From positions 362-9,775 of the forward strand of contig DMTS01000090.1 of the NCBI GenBank assembly GCA_003477045.1: a stretch of DNA of 9,414 nt, in the 5' to 3' direction. The translations under genes and the position numbers were made by a program. Positions 1 through 6,652 of the stretch are shown here, piece after piece. The notes below the pieces were generated by a model that was not told where the DNA came from, made no database searches, and saw only the letters and a program-made list of their open reading frames with translations. Source of the DNA: Candidatus Delongbacteria bacterium (lineage in GTDB: Bacteria > UBA4055). Position 1 is the first letter of the stretch; the number at the start of each line of letters is the position of its first letter.

Positions 1-1
1 A

Positions 2-1135
2 TTGAAAAAATTCCAGAAAGACAATGTAAATGTGTCTGATAAAGACGGGAATATGATCGGAACGGTTGGCTATAGGGATATTGCCATGATGTATGCCGGA
101 ATGCCTACCGGAATGCTCTATGAGATCGAGAACAGCGGTAATGTCGGTCATGTGATAAGAACTCTGAACAGAATGCCTGACATGATAAAGGAAATGATCG
201 CCCAGGGAGCACGGTCAGACACTCTCAGAGAGACCATAAGCAAAATGTACAGAGCTGCTCTAAGGCTTTTTATAAAAATGTCTCTTGAAGAAACCGGAAT
301 GCCGCCCGTAAAATTCGCGTTCATTTCTCTTGGCAGCACAGCTAGACAAGAAATGACTATGTTCTCCGATCAGGATAATGCGCTGATCTTTGAAGATTCA
401 GACGACAATGAAAGATCAAAGAAATATTTTCTGAGATTTGCGGATAAAGTATGCTCAAATCTTAACAAGGCAGGATACGAATTCTGCCCGGGCGGTATAA
501 TGGCCGTAAATCCGAAATGGTGTCTTCCGCTTTCGGAGTGGAAAAACAATTTCACAGGCTGGATCGAAAATGCAACATCTCAGTCTATACTTGAGATCAA
601 TGTGTTTTTCGACATCAGATGCGATTACGGGGATGACAGTCTCGTAAATGAGCTGCATAGCCATGTTCAGAAACAGGTTGAGAATAATCCCCAGTTCTTC
701 ATACATTTTGCATATAACTGCCTGAGCTACAAAGAGCCTCTGGACCTTTTGGGCAGGATAAGGGCGGAAAGCAAAGACGGAGCGAAAACATTCAACATAA
801 AGCATCATCTGATACCGATCGTAAATTTCGGAAGAATATTCGCAGTCAGGCACAATATTTCAGAGAGCAGCACTGTAAAAAGGTTACAGCTTCTTATGGA
901 AAAAGGGATAATAAAAGAAAAGGATTACCATGAGAAAGTGTATATATTCAATCATTTATGGCATCTAAGATTTTATAATCAGATAATTTCACATTCCGAC
1001 CTGAAAAAAGTGAATAACGAACTTGAACTTGATCAGCTTACAGATATTGAAAAAATGAATCTAAAAAATGTTCTTTCAGAAATATCTAATTTTCAGGCTA
1101 AAATAAGCAGCGAATTCCTTGACGGCCGGACTTAA
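2..1135 (+). CDS. CBS-domain / DUF294 putative nucleotidyltransferase, 5' truncated by window edge
   Basis: The first visible residues (to about 45, with VSDKDGNMIGTVGYRDIA) look like the end of a CBS domain. A GlnD-like nucleotidyltransferase domain follows, with the signature ISLGSTARQEMTMFSDQDNA at residues 108-127; Asp123 and Asp125 are the likely metal ligands. Downstream are GGIMAVNPKW (164-173) and FFDIRCDYGD (202-211). The C-terminal third (about 230-377) is helical and matches the DUF294 C-terminal domain. Known members are usually more than 600 aa, with a cyclic-nucleotide-binding-like domain and paired CBS domains first, so the N-terminal part lies outside the window. The TTG at position 2 is probably not the true start. 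The family is thought to act in nucleotide-dependent signalling, and its genes often sit beside sodium:solute symporters like the one at the right end of this window. The substrate is unknown. Base composition is less AT-rich than the cas genes. Confidence 0.88.
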   Translation: MKKFQKDNVNVSDKDGNMIGTVGYRDIAMMYAGMPTGMLYEIENSGNVGHVIRTLNRMPDMIKEMIAQGARSDTLRETISKMYRAALRLFIKMSLEETGMPPVKFAFISLGSTARQEMTMFSDQDNALIFEDSDDNERSKKYFLRFADKVCSNLNKAGYEFCPGGIMAVNPKWCLPLSEWKNNFTGWIENATSQSILEINVFFDIRCDYGDDSLVNELHSHVQKQVENNPQFFIHFAYNCLSYKEPLDLLGRIRAESKDGAKTFNIKHHLIPIVNFGRIFAVRHNISESSTVKRLQLLMEKGIIKEKDYHEKVYIFNHLWHLRFYNQIISHSDLKKVNNELELDQLTDIEKMNLKNVLSEISNFQAKISSEFLDGRT

Positions 1136-1213
1136 AATTAACCTGAGTTTGACACCAATAAAATAATTAATCAAGAAGTAACTTTAAAAGAATGATCAAG
1201 TTTAATTATGATG

Positions 1214-1241
1214 GAGAAGGACAGAAATATCTGCTTTTCTC
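1214..1241 (+). terminator. Imperfect stem-loop, possible terminator of the DUF294 gene
   Basis: Bases 1214-1225 pair with 1230-1241 around an AATA loop: ten of twelve positions are Watson-Crick or nearly so, with two G-U pairs and one A-C mismatch. The stem lies about 80 nt after the DUF294 stop codon. The following bases (TTAGTTTCTTCTTG) are T-rich but not a clean T-run, so an intrinsic terminator is only a possibility. It could also be an RNA-processing site or chance pairing. Confidence 0.3.
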
Positions 1242-1296
1242 TTAGTTTCTTCTTGCTTTCAATTCTATATTAACTTATTTTTTGAATGTTCATTGA

Positions 1297-1302
1297 TATA
1301 AT
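1297..1302 (+). promoter_or_regulatory. Candidate -10 box for the R1-R2 / cas10 transcript
   Basis: A perfect TATAAT lies about 10 nt before repeat R1, so transcription would begin at or just inside R1. No good -35 hexamer is seen at 16-18 nt; TTGAAT at 1282-1287 is too close. In such AT-rich DNA a lone TATAAT is weak evidence. Confidence 0.25.
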
Positions 1303-1311
1303 AATAAAAAC

Positions 1312-1415
1312 CCAGACTTAATGGGATTAAGATGTTCAGTGCGCAAATAGGACAAAAATATTATCACCTTTGTATCCTTTAATATCAAATTTCCCAGATT
1401 TAATGGGATTACAGA
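1312..1415 (+). CRISPR. Upstream mini-array: two short repeats (R1, R2) in the cas10 leader
   Basis: Two copies of the CCAGAYTTAATGGGATTAAA repeat lie at 1312-1333 and 1394-1415, separated by 60 nt. They share CCAGAYTTAATGGGATTA and then diverge. Both have a C before CCAG, giving a 4-bp CCCA/TGGG stem, and both point the same way as the cas genes and the six downstream repeats. The conserved A/T-rich 3' tail after TGGG (ATTA...) resembles the 8-nt 5' handle that Cas6 leaves on type III guides. The sequence after R2 runs straight into the cas10 start codon, so R2 is either the last repeat of a two-copy array or a Cas6 site in the 5' untranslated region. Standard array finders may miss it: there are only two copies and the repeat is under 23 nt. 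Confidence 0.75.
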
Positions 1416-1448
1416 TGGAGTTTAGGTTGAAAAATAATTGGGGCAAAT

Positions 1449-2714
1449 ATGAGGTATATTAACTGCAATATTTCAGGTATTTCAGATTTTGTTTTTAATA
1501 TAAACAGCTATGATCAAAATGATTCCGCAAAGCTGTTGAAGGGCAGAATATTTCTTGCTCAGTCTATGCTTGGTTCAATAAAGCATAAACTTGAATCGTT
1601 ATTTGAACTTAAAAATACTGTTGTGATTTCTTCAGACGGATGTTCTTTTACTATACTTGTTGAGGATAAAAAAGGTATAGAAAAGGAGTTTAATGATTTT
1701 GCCGATGTAATCGAAGAATTCTTTTTTGAAGAATATAATGCGGAAATTTATCCGGCGTTAATCTTAACAAAGCCGTATTCACAAAAAGATTTATCCGAGA
1801 ATATGGGTAAGATTCAAAGCGATATCAATACTCTGACTGCCCATAAAAAAAGAAGAAAATTTTATAATATTATAAAGAAATCGCGATTTGTAATAAAAAA
1901 ATCATTTAGAAACGGTTTATGCCGGTTGTGTGAGAAAAATCCGGTTGAATCAGGCATCTGTTCACTATGCAATACGGCAATGGAATACGGGGCGCGGCAG
2001 GACGCGCTTAGCTCTCTTGACCTTAAAAATAAATATTTATTATTGATCTCAAGTGAGGATATAAGAGAAAGTTTGAATTCAGAAGCTAAATTAGAAGATT
2101 TAATTAAAGAATTCCCAAGTATGTATCCCGTACTTACAGGAGAGGGTAGAATAGTTTTAATAGGGAGCATCGATGATGTAATAAATTTCAGCCTTGTACT
2201 TCATAAGAGTTCAATAAATTATGCTGGAGTTCATAAAATCAGCGACAATTCAACTCTGAGATCGGTTTACAGGCAGACAGAAAACGCCGTGCTGAAGAGT
2301 AAACGGCTTCTAAAGGTAAAGAGCAATGACGGTGCGATAACGGTTTTTGATTTGACCCTTAAATGGAATGATCTGGAATCTGCAAAAGAGCTTTCCGATC
2401 TTGTATATAAAACTGTCTCAGACAAGAAAATATCTAAATCGTTCTGGTATAAATATTACAACTGTTGGCAGGCTACCGAAAGAATAAACGGCAATGATCA
2501 TTTCAGTAGTAGAGACATTTTGGGCGCTGCCGGTATTTCATCCGAGATCAATCGTTGCATCGAATTGAAAGAAGTATTCCGGCGGAATAAAATATTAAAT
2601 ATGGATAAACTTTGCAGAAAAGACGATAAAACATATAAAATAATGCTGGCAGGATTAAGATACGGAATCAGTCGGGTAGAAGAAAAAATGAAATCTGGAG
2701 GTATATATGATTAA
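1449..2714 (+). CDS. cas10: Minimal Cas10/Csm1-like large subunit, no HD domain, degenerate GGDD
   Basis: This is the putative large subunit of a type III-A effector complex. Residues 1-105 look like the first Palm domain: ISGISDFVFNINS near the N-terminus, then KLLKGRIFLAQSML and VVISSDGCSFTILVED. A zinc ribbon follows with Cys158, Cys161, Cys171 and Cys174. The second Palm domain (about 190-290) has RIVLIGSIDDV (234-244) at the cyclase GGDD position, YAGVH (258-262) in place of the usual SAGI, and a helix ending AVLKSKRL. The rest (about 290-421) is like the helical C-terminal domain. At 421 aa it is far shorter than typical Cas10 (about 700-850 aa), because the N-terminal HD nuclease domain is absent. 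Both GGDD glycines are replaced while both aspartates remain, so cyclase activity is doubtful but not excluded. The stop overlaps the csm2 start. Identity rests on domain pattern plus operon context. Confidence 0.87.
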   Translation: MRYINCNISGISDFVFNINSYDQNDSAKLLKGRIFLAQSMLGSIKHKLESLFELKNTVVISSDGCSFTILVEDKKGIEKEFNDFADVIEEFFFEEYNAEIYPALILTKPYSQKDLSENMGKIQSDINTLTAHKKRRKFYNIIKKSRFVIKKSFRNGLCRLCEKNPVESGICSLCNTAMEYGARQDALSSLDLKNKYLLLISSEDIRESLNSEAKLEDLIKEFPSMYPVLTGEGRIVLIGSIDDVINFSLVLHKSSINYAGVHKISDNSTLRSVYRQTENAVLKSKRLLKVKSNDGAITVFDLTLKWNDLESAKELSDLVYKTVSDKKISKSFWYKYYNCWQATERINGNDHFSSRDILGAAGISSEINRCIELKEVFRRNKILNMDKLCRKDDKTYKIMLAGLRYGISRVEEKMKSGGIYD

Positions 2715-3084
2715 GAGGACTGAGGAGGAATTAAAAATTCTTCAAGACAAAATTGAATACTATGCTCCGAGGATTGCGAAGGAATGGGAAGAAAGTAGGC
2801 TTAGCAGTTCGAAAATGAGAAAGTTTTACGCGGAGTTTAAAAGACTTGAACGGATTTGGATTAACGGAGGCAAAACAAGGGAGAGGTTTAATGAAGTGCT
2901 GCCCATGATTAAGTTCGTAAGCTCAAAAGTAGCCTACGATTCGCAGAGAAGCGGCAATAAAATGCCGATGCCTGTTGGTAATTTTTTCAGAGATGAAATT
3001 AAAAACATCAAAAACGAGAAAGATTTTGATACTTTTCTCATATATTTAGAAGCAATCGTGGGTTTTGCTAATCTTAAAAACTAA
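2707..3084 (+). CDS. csm2: Csm2, type III-A small subunit
   Basis: Csm2 is the small helical subunit that lines the filament of the Csm complex along the guide-target duplex. The 125-aa length is normal for the family. Seen in the sequence are the LSSSKMRKFYAEFKRLE segment (residues 32-48), matching the family's hallmark 'tsqiRkFy' helix, and a later MIKFVSSKVAYDSQR segment (67-81), matching the conserved helix that ends in a basic residue. The protein is all-helical with no catalytic motif, as expected. Its ATG overlaps the last codons of cas10 by 8 nt and follows a strong GGAGG site (2697-2701), so translation is probably coupled to cas10. Its presence assigns the system to subtype III-A rather than III-B. 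Confidence 0.92.
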   Translation: MIKRTEEELKILQDKIEYYAPRIAKEWEESRLSSSKMRKFYAEFKRLERIWINGGKTRERFNEVLPMIKFVSSKVAYDSQRSGNKMPMPVGNFFRDEIKNIKNEKDFDTFLIYLEAIVGFANLKN

Positions 3085-3090
3085 GAGGGG
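3085..3090 (+). promoter_or_regulatory. Shine-Dalgarno site that sets the csm3 start
   Basis: GAGGGG directly follows the csm2 stop codon and sits 4 nt before the ATG at 3095. This supports 3095 as the start of csm3 over the upstream in-frame ATG at 3065, which lies inside csm2 and has no such site. Confidence 0.7.
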
Positions 3091-3094
3091 AAAA

Positions 3095-3733
3095 ATGGAT
3101 AAAATTGATAAAGTATTAAAATACACAGGGAAAATAAAAGTTCTGACAGGCCTTCATATCGGAGCCGGTAACGATGCTGTTGAAATCGGCGGATCAGATT
3201 CTCCGGTAATAAAAGACAAGATCAGCGGCATGCCCTATATACCAGGGTCTTCGGTTAAAGGAAGAATGAGATGGATACTGGAGAAAAGCAGAGGAGAGTA
3301 TGCAATTGATCAGAGAAGAAACGAAGGAGTTCCCGGAGACGATCCAAACAAAGTAACCACAAAACTTTTCGGTTCTAATTCTGCAAATACAACAGTATCA
3401 CCGACAAGGGTAATTTTCAGAGACTGCTACCTTACATCTGAATATGTAAAAAAATTTAAAGACGGTGAGTGGGATATAGAGTTAAAAATGGAAAACACGA
3501 TAGACAGGATTTCAGGTAAAACCCGACAGGGCGGTTTGAGAAACTCTGAAAGAGTACCTGCCGGAGTAGTTTTCGATTTTAATATGGGACTGTTGATAAT
3601 AGAGGGAGATAACGAAGCTGAGTTTAAAAAAGTTATCGAAGAAGGCATAAAGCTTCTTGAGCTTACCTATATCGGTGGAAGCGGAAGCAGAGGCTACGGA
3701 TCGGTGAAATTTGAAGAAATGAAATGGGAATAA
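3095..3733 (+). CDS. csm3: Csm3, backbone RAMP and target-RNA nuclease of the type III-A complex
   Basis: Csm3 is the repeated RAMP (RRM-fold) backbone subunit that cuts target RNA at 6-nt intervals. The 212-aa length is normal. Diagnostic motifs are present: GLHIGAGND (19-27), the EIGGSDSPVI loop (30-39) whose Asp35 corresponds to the catalytic Asp of known Csm3 proteins, the glycine-rich YIPGSSVKGRMR (48-59), ENTIDRISGKTRQGGLRNSE (123-142) and the C-terminal glycine loop GGSGSRGYGS (194-203). RNA cleavage should therefore be intact, in contrast to the degraded Cas10. The start at 3095 is chosen for its ribosome-binding site and for where homology begins. It lies 10 nt after the csm2 stop, in the same operon. 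Confidence 0.96.
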   Translation: MDKIDKVLKYTGKIKVLTGLHIGAGNDAVEIGGSDSPVIKDKISGMPYIPGSSVKGRMRWILEKSRGEYAIDQRRNEGVPGDDPNKVTTKLFGSNSANTTVSPTRVIFRDCYLTSEYVKKFKDGEWDIELKMENTIDRISGKTRQGGLRNSERVPAGVVFDFNMGLLIIEGDNEAEFKKVIEEGIKLLELTYIGGSGSRGYGSVKFEEMKWE

Positions 3734-3751
3734 TACGGAGAGAGGATAAGC

Positions 3752-4558
3752 ATGATTGTAAAATCATTTAAGGTAAATGTTATTTCAGGACTTTCCTCAG
3801 TAATACAATCCGACACGCTGCTCGGTCATTTTGCATGGACCATAAAATTCTTATACGGCGATAAAGAACTGGAAAATTTTATCGATATTTACAAAAAAGC
3901 ACAAAACGAAGAGGATTTTCCGTTTATTGCATCATCATTCTTTCTATCCGGTAAGTTACCCAAACCAATCTCAGATATAATAGAAGATAAAATAATTGAT
4001 TATGAAAAATATCAAACTGCGCATAATACTATAAACAGAACTTCAGGATGCTCTACAGAAGAAGGTATTTTCATAAGAGAGAAAATAAAGCCTGACACAG
4101 AATTCCGGTTTTTTGTAAAAATAGGTGACGAAGCGCGGAAGTGGGAAAAAGTTCTCAATGGGATTATCAAATTCTTGAATGAAAAGGGAATCGGGGCTGA
4201 TACAAGCGTAGGAATAGGTCAGGTAAAAATTGAGGAGATTGATAATACAGATATTAAAAATATGCTGAATATCAAAAACCCTACGCATTATTTAACATTA
4301 TCTCATTGCGTGTCTTCAAAGCCGGTTTGCTATGATACAATAACAAAATACGGTAAATTATATTCAAAATTGGAAGTAGATGACAGCCTGATAAAACAGC
4401 CGATAGTTTTACTTATACCGGGTTCTGTACTGGAACTGTCCGCAGATAAAATATTAAACGAAGGCGTAATTTTAAATGCGCAAAAAAATGATAGAATCGT
4501 TCATTTTGCGATACCATTCTTAATTCCGATAAAATACACTGAGGCTCTTTTATGCTAA
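3752..4558 (+). CDS. csm4: Csm4, RAMP subunit capping the crRNA 5' end
   Basis: Csm4 normally binds the 8-nt 5' handle of the guide and docks Cas10 at the base of the complex. Family signs in this 268-aa protein are VIQSDTLLGHFAWTIKFLYG (17-36), the first RAMP motif; HNTINRTSGCSTEEGIF (91-107); the glycine-rich loop GIGADTSVGIGQVKI (146-160); and YLTLSH (180-185), the start of the second domain. It is slightly short compared with many Csm4 proteins (around 300 aa). A good AGAGGA site (3741-3746) precedes the ATG, 18 nt after the csm3 stop. No catalytic residue is expected. Csm4 would have to recognise the ATTAAAGA-like handle proposed for the repeats here. Confidence 0.92.
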   Translation: MIVKSFKVNVISGLSSVIQSDTLLGHFAWTIKFLYGDKELENFIDIYKKAQNEEDFPFIASSFFLSGKLPKPISDIIEDKIIDYEKYQTAHNTINRTSGCSTEEGIFIREKIKPDTEFRFFVKIGDEARKWEKVLNGIIKFLNEKGIGADTSVGIGQVKIEEIDNTDIKNMLNIKNPTHYLTLSHCVSSKPVCYDTITKYGKLYSKLEVDDSLIKQPIVLLIPGSVLELSADKILNEGVILNAQKNDRIVHFAIPFLIPIKYTEALLC

Positions 4559-5688
4559 ACTACAATCCTGCTTTGAGTAAAATGAAGATTGAAATAGTAT
4601 CTCCGGTTCATATAGGATCTGGAAACGATGCGACTTCTATGGATTATATTTTGTATTTTGAGAGAGGCGAAAAATGGGGCAATATAATATTTATTGACAC
4701 TCTCAAAATGGTACAGGAATTTGTAGGAAGAGGGATTATTACTATCGCAGAGTTAGAAAAAGGAGATTTCAAAAGGATAAGGTCAATATTTATTGAGCAG
4801 TTAAATGAAAATAAAAAAGACAGGGAGAAATTTGAATTATTCTCTTATCCGATATATTACGGATCTGAATTTGCGAGAATATACTCAAATAGTATTACCG
4901 ATTTGCGTTCTGAAAAACAACTGCTCTTAAACACTTTGCAGAAGAATGTAATTACGCAGGAAGCAGCCATTCCGGGCAGCAGTATAAAAGGAAGCATCAG
5001 AACGGCAGTGCTGTCGCACATAGCTAATCGAGATAAAGATATTACAAAATCAAAATATACCCCAAACGATTACGATTCAGTTAAAAGAATGGGTAAAGGC
5101 AGATTGTTTGAAGAGGCAGTAGCAGGCAAAATTGATAAAGACCCTTTCAAAAATCTGATAGTCAAAGATATAACTGTTCCCGTTTCAAATATCGGTATAG
5201 TTAAAGCACAAGAGATTAAAAAAAATACCTCAAAAGAACCCACACCGAAAGATTTTCTCGAAGCGTTTCTGCCGTCCCAATATTTTGAAGAAAGAGTCTT
5301 CTACTATTTAGATTTAATTCTGCAAGATAAGTTTTATTTTTCAACGCATAATCTGACGATAAGTTCTATTGATGAAATCAAGGCTATATGCGCGGATTTT
5401 TATATGCAGAAATTTGAATTTGAATATATCCGATTTTACTCGGATGTAAGCAGAAGAGATTTTGATTGTCAGGATATTGATCAGCTCAGATCATTATTGA
5501 CTGAAGCTAAATCGCAAGGTAAAGGCATATTACGGGTCGGGCATTATTCACATGCCGAATCAATAACAGTTGATACATTCAGGGAAATTGAAGGTAAATT
5601 TATAGCAAGCATCGGGAAGAAAGTTTTCGGCACAACAAGAACGCTTGCCGATGGCATAATGCCTTTCGGATGGGTAATATTCGAATGA
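4552..5688 (+). CDS. csm5: Csm5, RAMP subunit at the crRNA 3' end
   Basis: Csm5 caps the 3' end of the complex and is needed for guide 3' trimming in known III-A systems. In this 378-aa protein, residues 11-26 (MKIEIVSPVHIGSGND) form the first RAMP strand and loop. AAIPGSSIKGSIRTAVLSHI (138-157) is the glycine-rich loop and helix, DPFKNLIVKDI (197-207) matches the conserved 'D-F-x-x-l-x-v-s-D' segment, and the C-terminus TRTLADGIMPFGWVIFE matches the family's end. The ATG overlaps the csm4 stop by 7 nt, implying translational coupling. The second Met (residue 11) is an alternative start, since homology begins there. Confidence 0.93.
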   Translation: MLNYNPALSKMKIEIVSPVHIGSGNDATSMDYILYFERGEKWGNIIFIDTLKMVQEFVGRGIITIAELEKGDFKRIRSIFIEQLNENKKDREKFELFSYPIYYGSEFARIYSNSITDLRSEKQLLLNTLQKNVITQEAAIPGSSIKGSIRTAVLSHIANRDKDITKSKYTPNDYDSVKRMGKGRLFEEAVAGKIDKDPFKNLIVKDITVPVSNIGIVKAQEIKKNTSKEPTPKDFLEAFLPSQYFEERVFYYLDLILQDKFYFSTHNLTISSIDEIKAICADFYMQKFEFEYIRFYSDVSRRDFDCQDIDQLRSLLTEAKSQGKGILRVGHYSHAESITVDTFREIEGKFIASIGKKVFGTTRTLADGIMPFGWVIFE

Positions 5689-6608
5689 AAATTTCATATC
5701 AAATATTCAGGTTTGTTTTAAAATTTGAAAAAAAAGTAAATGTTGACATCTATCCGTCTTTTCTCTTAAGATCAATTCTCGGAAAAGAACTAAAGACACT
5801 CGGCTGTATATTCATGGACAGGTCAACATGCGAAGACTGTCCGATTAACGACAGATGTGCTTACTCGTATATTTTTGAATCCATTATAAGCAAAGATAAT
5901 GATATTATCAAAGGAAGGAACAGAATTCCGCATCCCTTTATCATAAAGTCAGATATTGATAATTTCAAATTATATGATTCGTTTGATTTTGACATTGTAC
6001 TTTTGGGTTCTGCCATTGATTACTTTCCTTATATTTATCAGTCGTTTATCTTCGGTGGGGAAAAAGGAATAGGAAAAGATAGAATAAAATATACTGTTGA
6101 GAAGATTTTACATAACGGAGAAAATCTTCTCGAAAGCAGCAAAATGGTAAAACTGCCTAAAATTAAATCGTTCTGGAAGAACGAATCAGGCATGACGGCT
6201 GCTTTAGAACGAAAAATAACAATCAAGTTCATTTCTCCTTTCAGGCATCAGAAAAACAATATTATTCAAAAGGATGTCAGCTATTCCGCAGTACTCACAG
6301 ATTGCCTGAGAAGCATCCTTCTGCTCAGTTCTTTTTACGGTGATGAAAAAGAATTTACTGAAGAAAAATTCGATTTCAACAAATTTGAAGAGAGTAAAAT
6401 CGTATCAAAAAAACTTGTATGGAAGGATTACAGCAGGTATTCCGCAAGGCAGGAAAGAAAAATGAGCCTCGGAGGCTTAATCGGTGAAATGACAATAGCA
6501 GGTTTATTTTCCCCTCTTGAACTATCTCTGCTATATGGCGGCGAAATTTTCAGCATAGGAAAAAATACCGGATTCGGCTTAGGCAATATCAGATTGATAA
6601 TCGAGTAA
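5685..6608 (+). CDS. cas6: Cas6 family CRISPR pre-crRNA endoribonuclease
   Basis: Cas6 cuts the precursor guide RNA within each repeat. This 307-aa protein has the Cys-rich segment common in the family (Cys41, Cys49, Cys52, Cys58, in STCEDCPINDRCAYSYIFE), then RIPHPFII (80-87), then the second RAMP-like domain from about 167 (RKITIKFISPFR). The best match is the C-terminal part: WKDYSRYSARQERKMSLGG (246-264) followed by the glycine-rich loop FSIGKNTGFGLGN (289-301), typical of the PF10040-type C-terminal domain. I cannot assign the active-site residues by eye. The start at 5685 is preferred because ATGA overlaps the csm5 stop; an in-frame ATG at 5670 would add five residues. It is the last cas gene, and the downstream repeats begin 44 nt after its stop. 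Confidence 0.9.
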   Translation: MKISYQIFRFVLKFEKKVNVDIYPSFLLRSILGKELKTLGCIFMDRSTCEDCPINDRCAYSYIFESIISKDNDIIKGRNRIPHPFIIKSDIDNFKLYDSFDFDIVLLGSAIDYFPYIYQSFIFGGEKGIGKDRIKYTVEKILHNGENLLESSKMVKLPKIKSFWKNESGMTAALERKITIKFISPFRHQKNNIIQKDVSYSAVLTDCLRSILLLSSFYGDEKEFTEEKFDFNKFEESKIVSKKLVWKDYSRYSARQERKMSLGGLIGEMTIAGLFSPLELSLLYGGEIFSIGKNTGFGLGNIRLIIE

Positions 6609-6624
6609 AAATTTTGTATCTTTA
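6594..6624 (+). promoter_or_regulatory. Weak candidate promoter for the downstream array
   Basis: TTG at 6594-6596 is followed after 20 nt by TATCTTTA (6617-6624), 7 of 8 matches to the Bacteroidota -7 element TAnnTTTG with its -33 TTG. It only has meaning if the host is Bacteroidota-like, and read-through from cas6 is an equally good source of array transcript. A TAGAAT (6643-6648) just before R3 is another possible -10 element. Confidence 0.2.
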
Positions 6625-6652
6625 GCCGCGTGTTAATTGAAATAGAATAAAA

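Larger units (their letters stand above)
1136..1448 (+). other. Intergenic region: end of DUF294 transcript, repeat pair R1-R2, cas10 leader
   Basis: This 313-nt stretch has no credible gene on either strand. It contains an imperfect hairpin (1214-1241), a TATAAT box (1297-1302) and two CRISPR-like repeats at 1312-1333 and 1394-1415. The remaining 33 nt lead to the cas10 ATG at 1449. The only ribosome-binding-like sequence is GGGG at 1440-1443, which is weak compared with the purine-rich sites before csm2, csm3 and csm4. I looked here for a missing Cas10 HD domain and found no open frame that could encode one. Confidence 0.8.

Noticed and set aside
455..853. 132-aa minus-strand open frame inside the DUF294 gene
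   Set aside because: It is antisense to a well-supported conserved domain and is a shadow frame.
1136..1448. A hidden HD domain or separate HD gene before cas10
   Set aside because: No frame of useful length is open in this region on either strand.
4157..4166. AATGGGATTA inside csm4, a 10-nt match to the repeat core
   Set aside because: It lacks the CCAG half and the handle, lies in conserved coding sequence and is probably chance.
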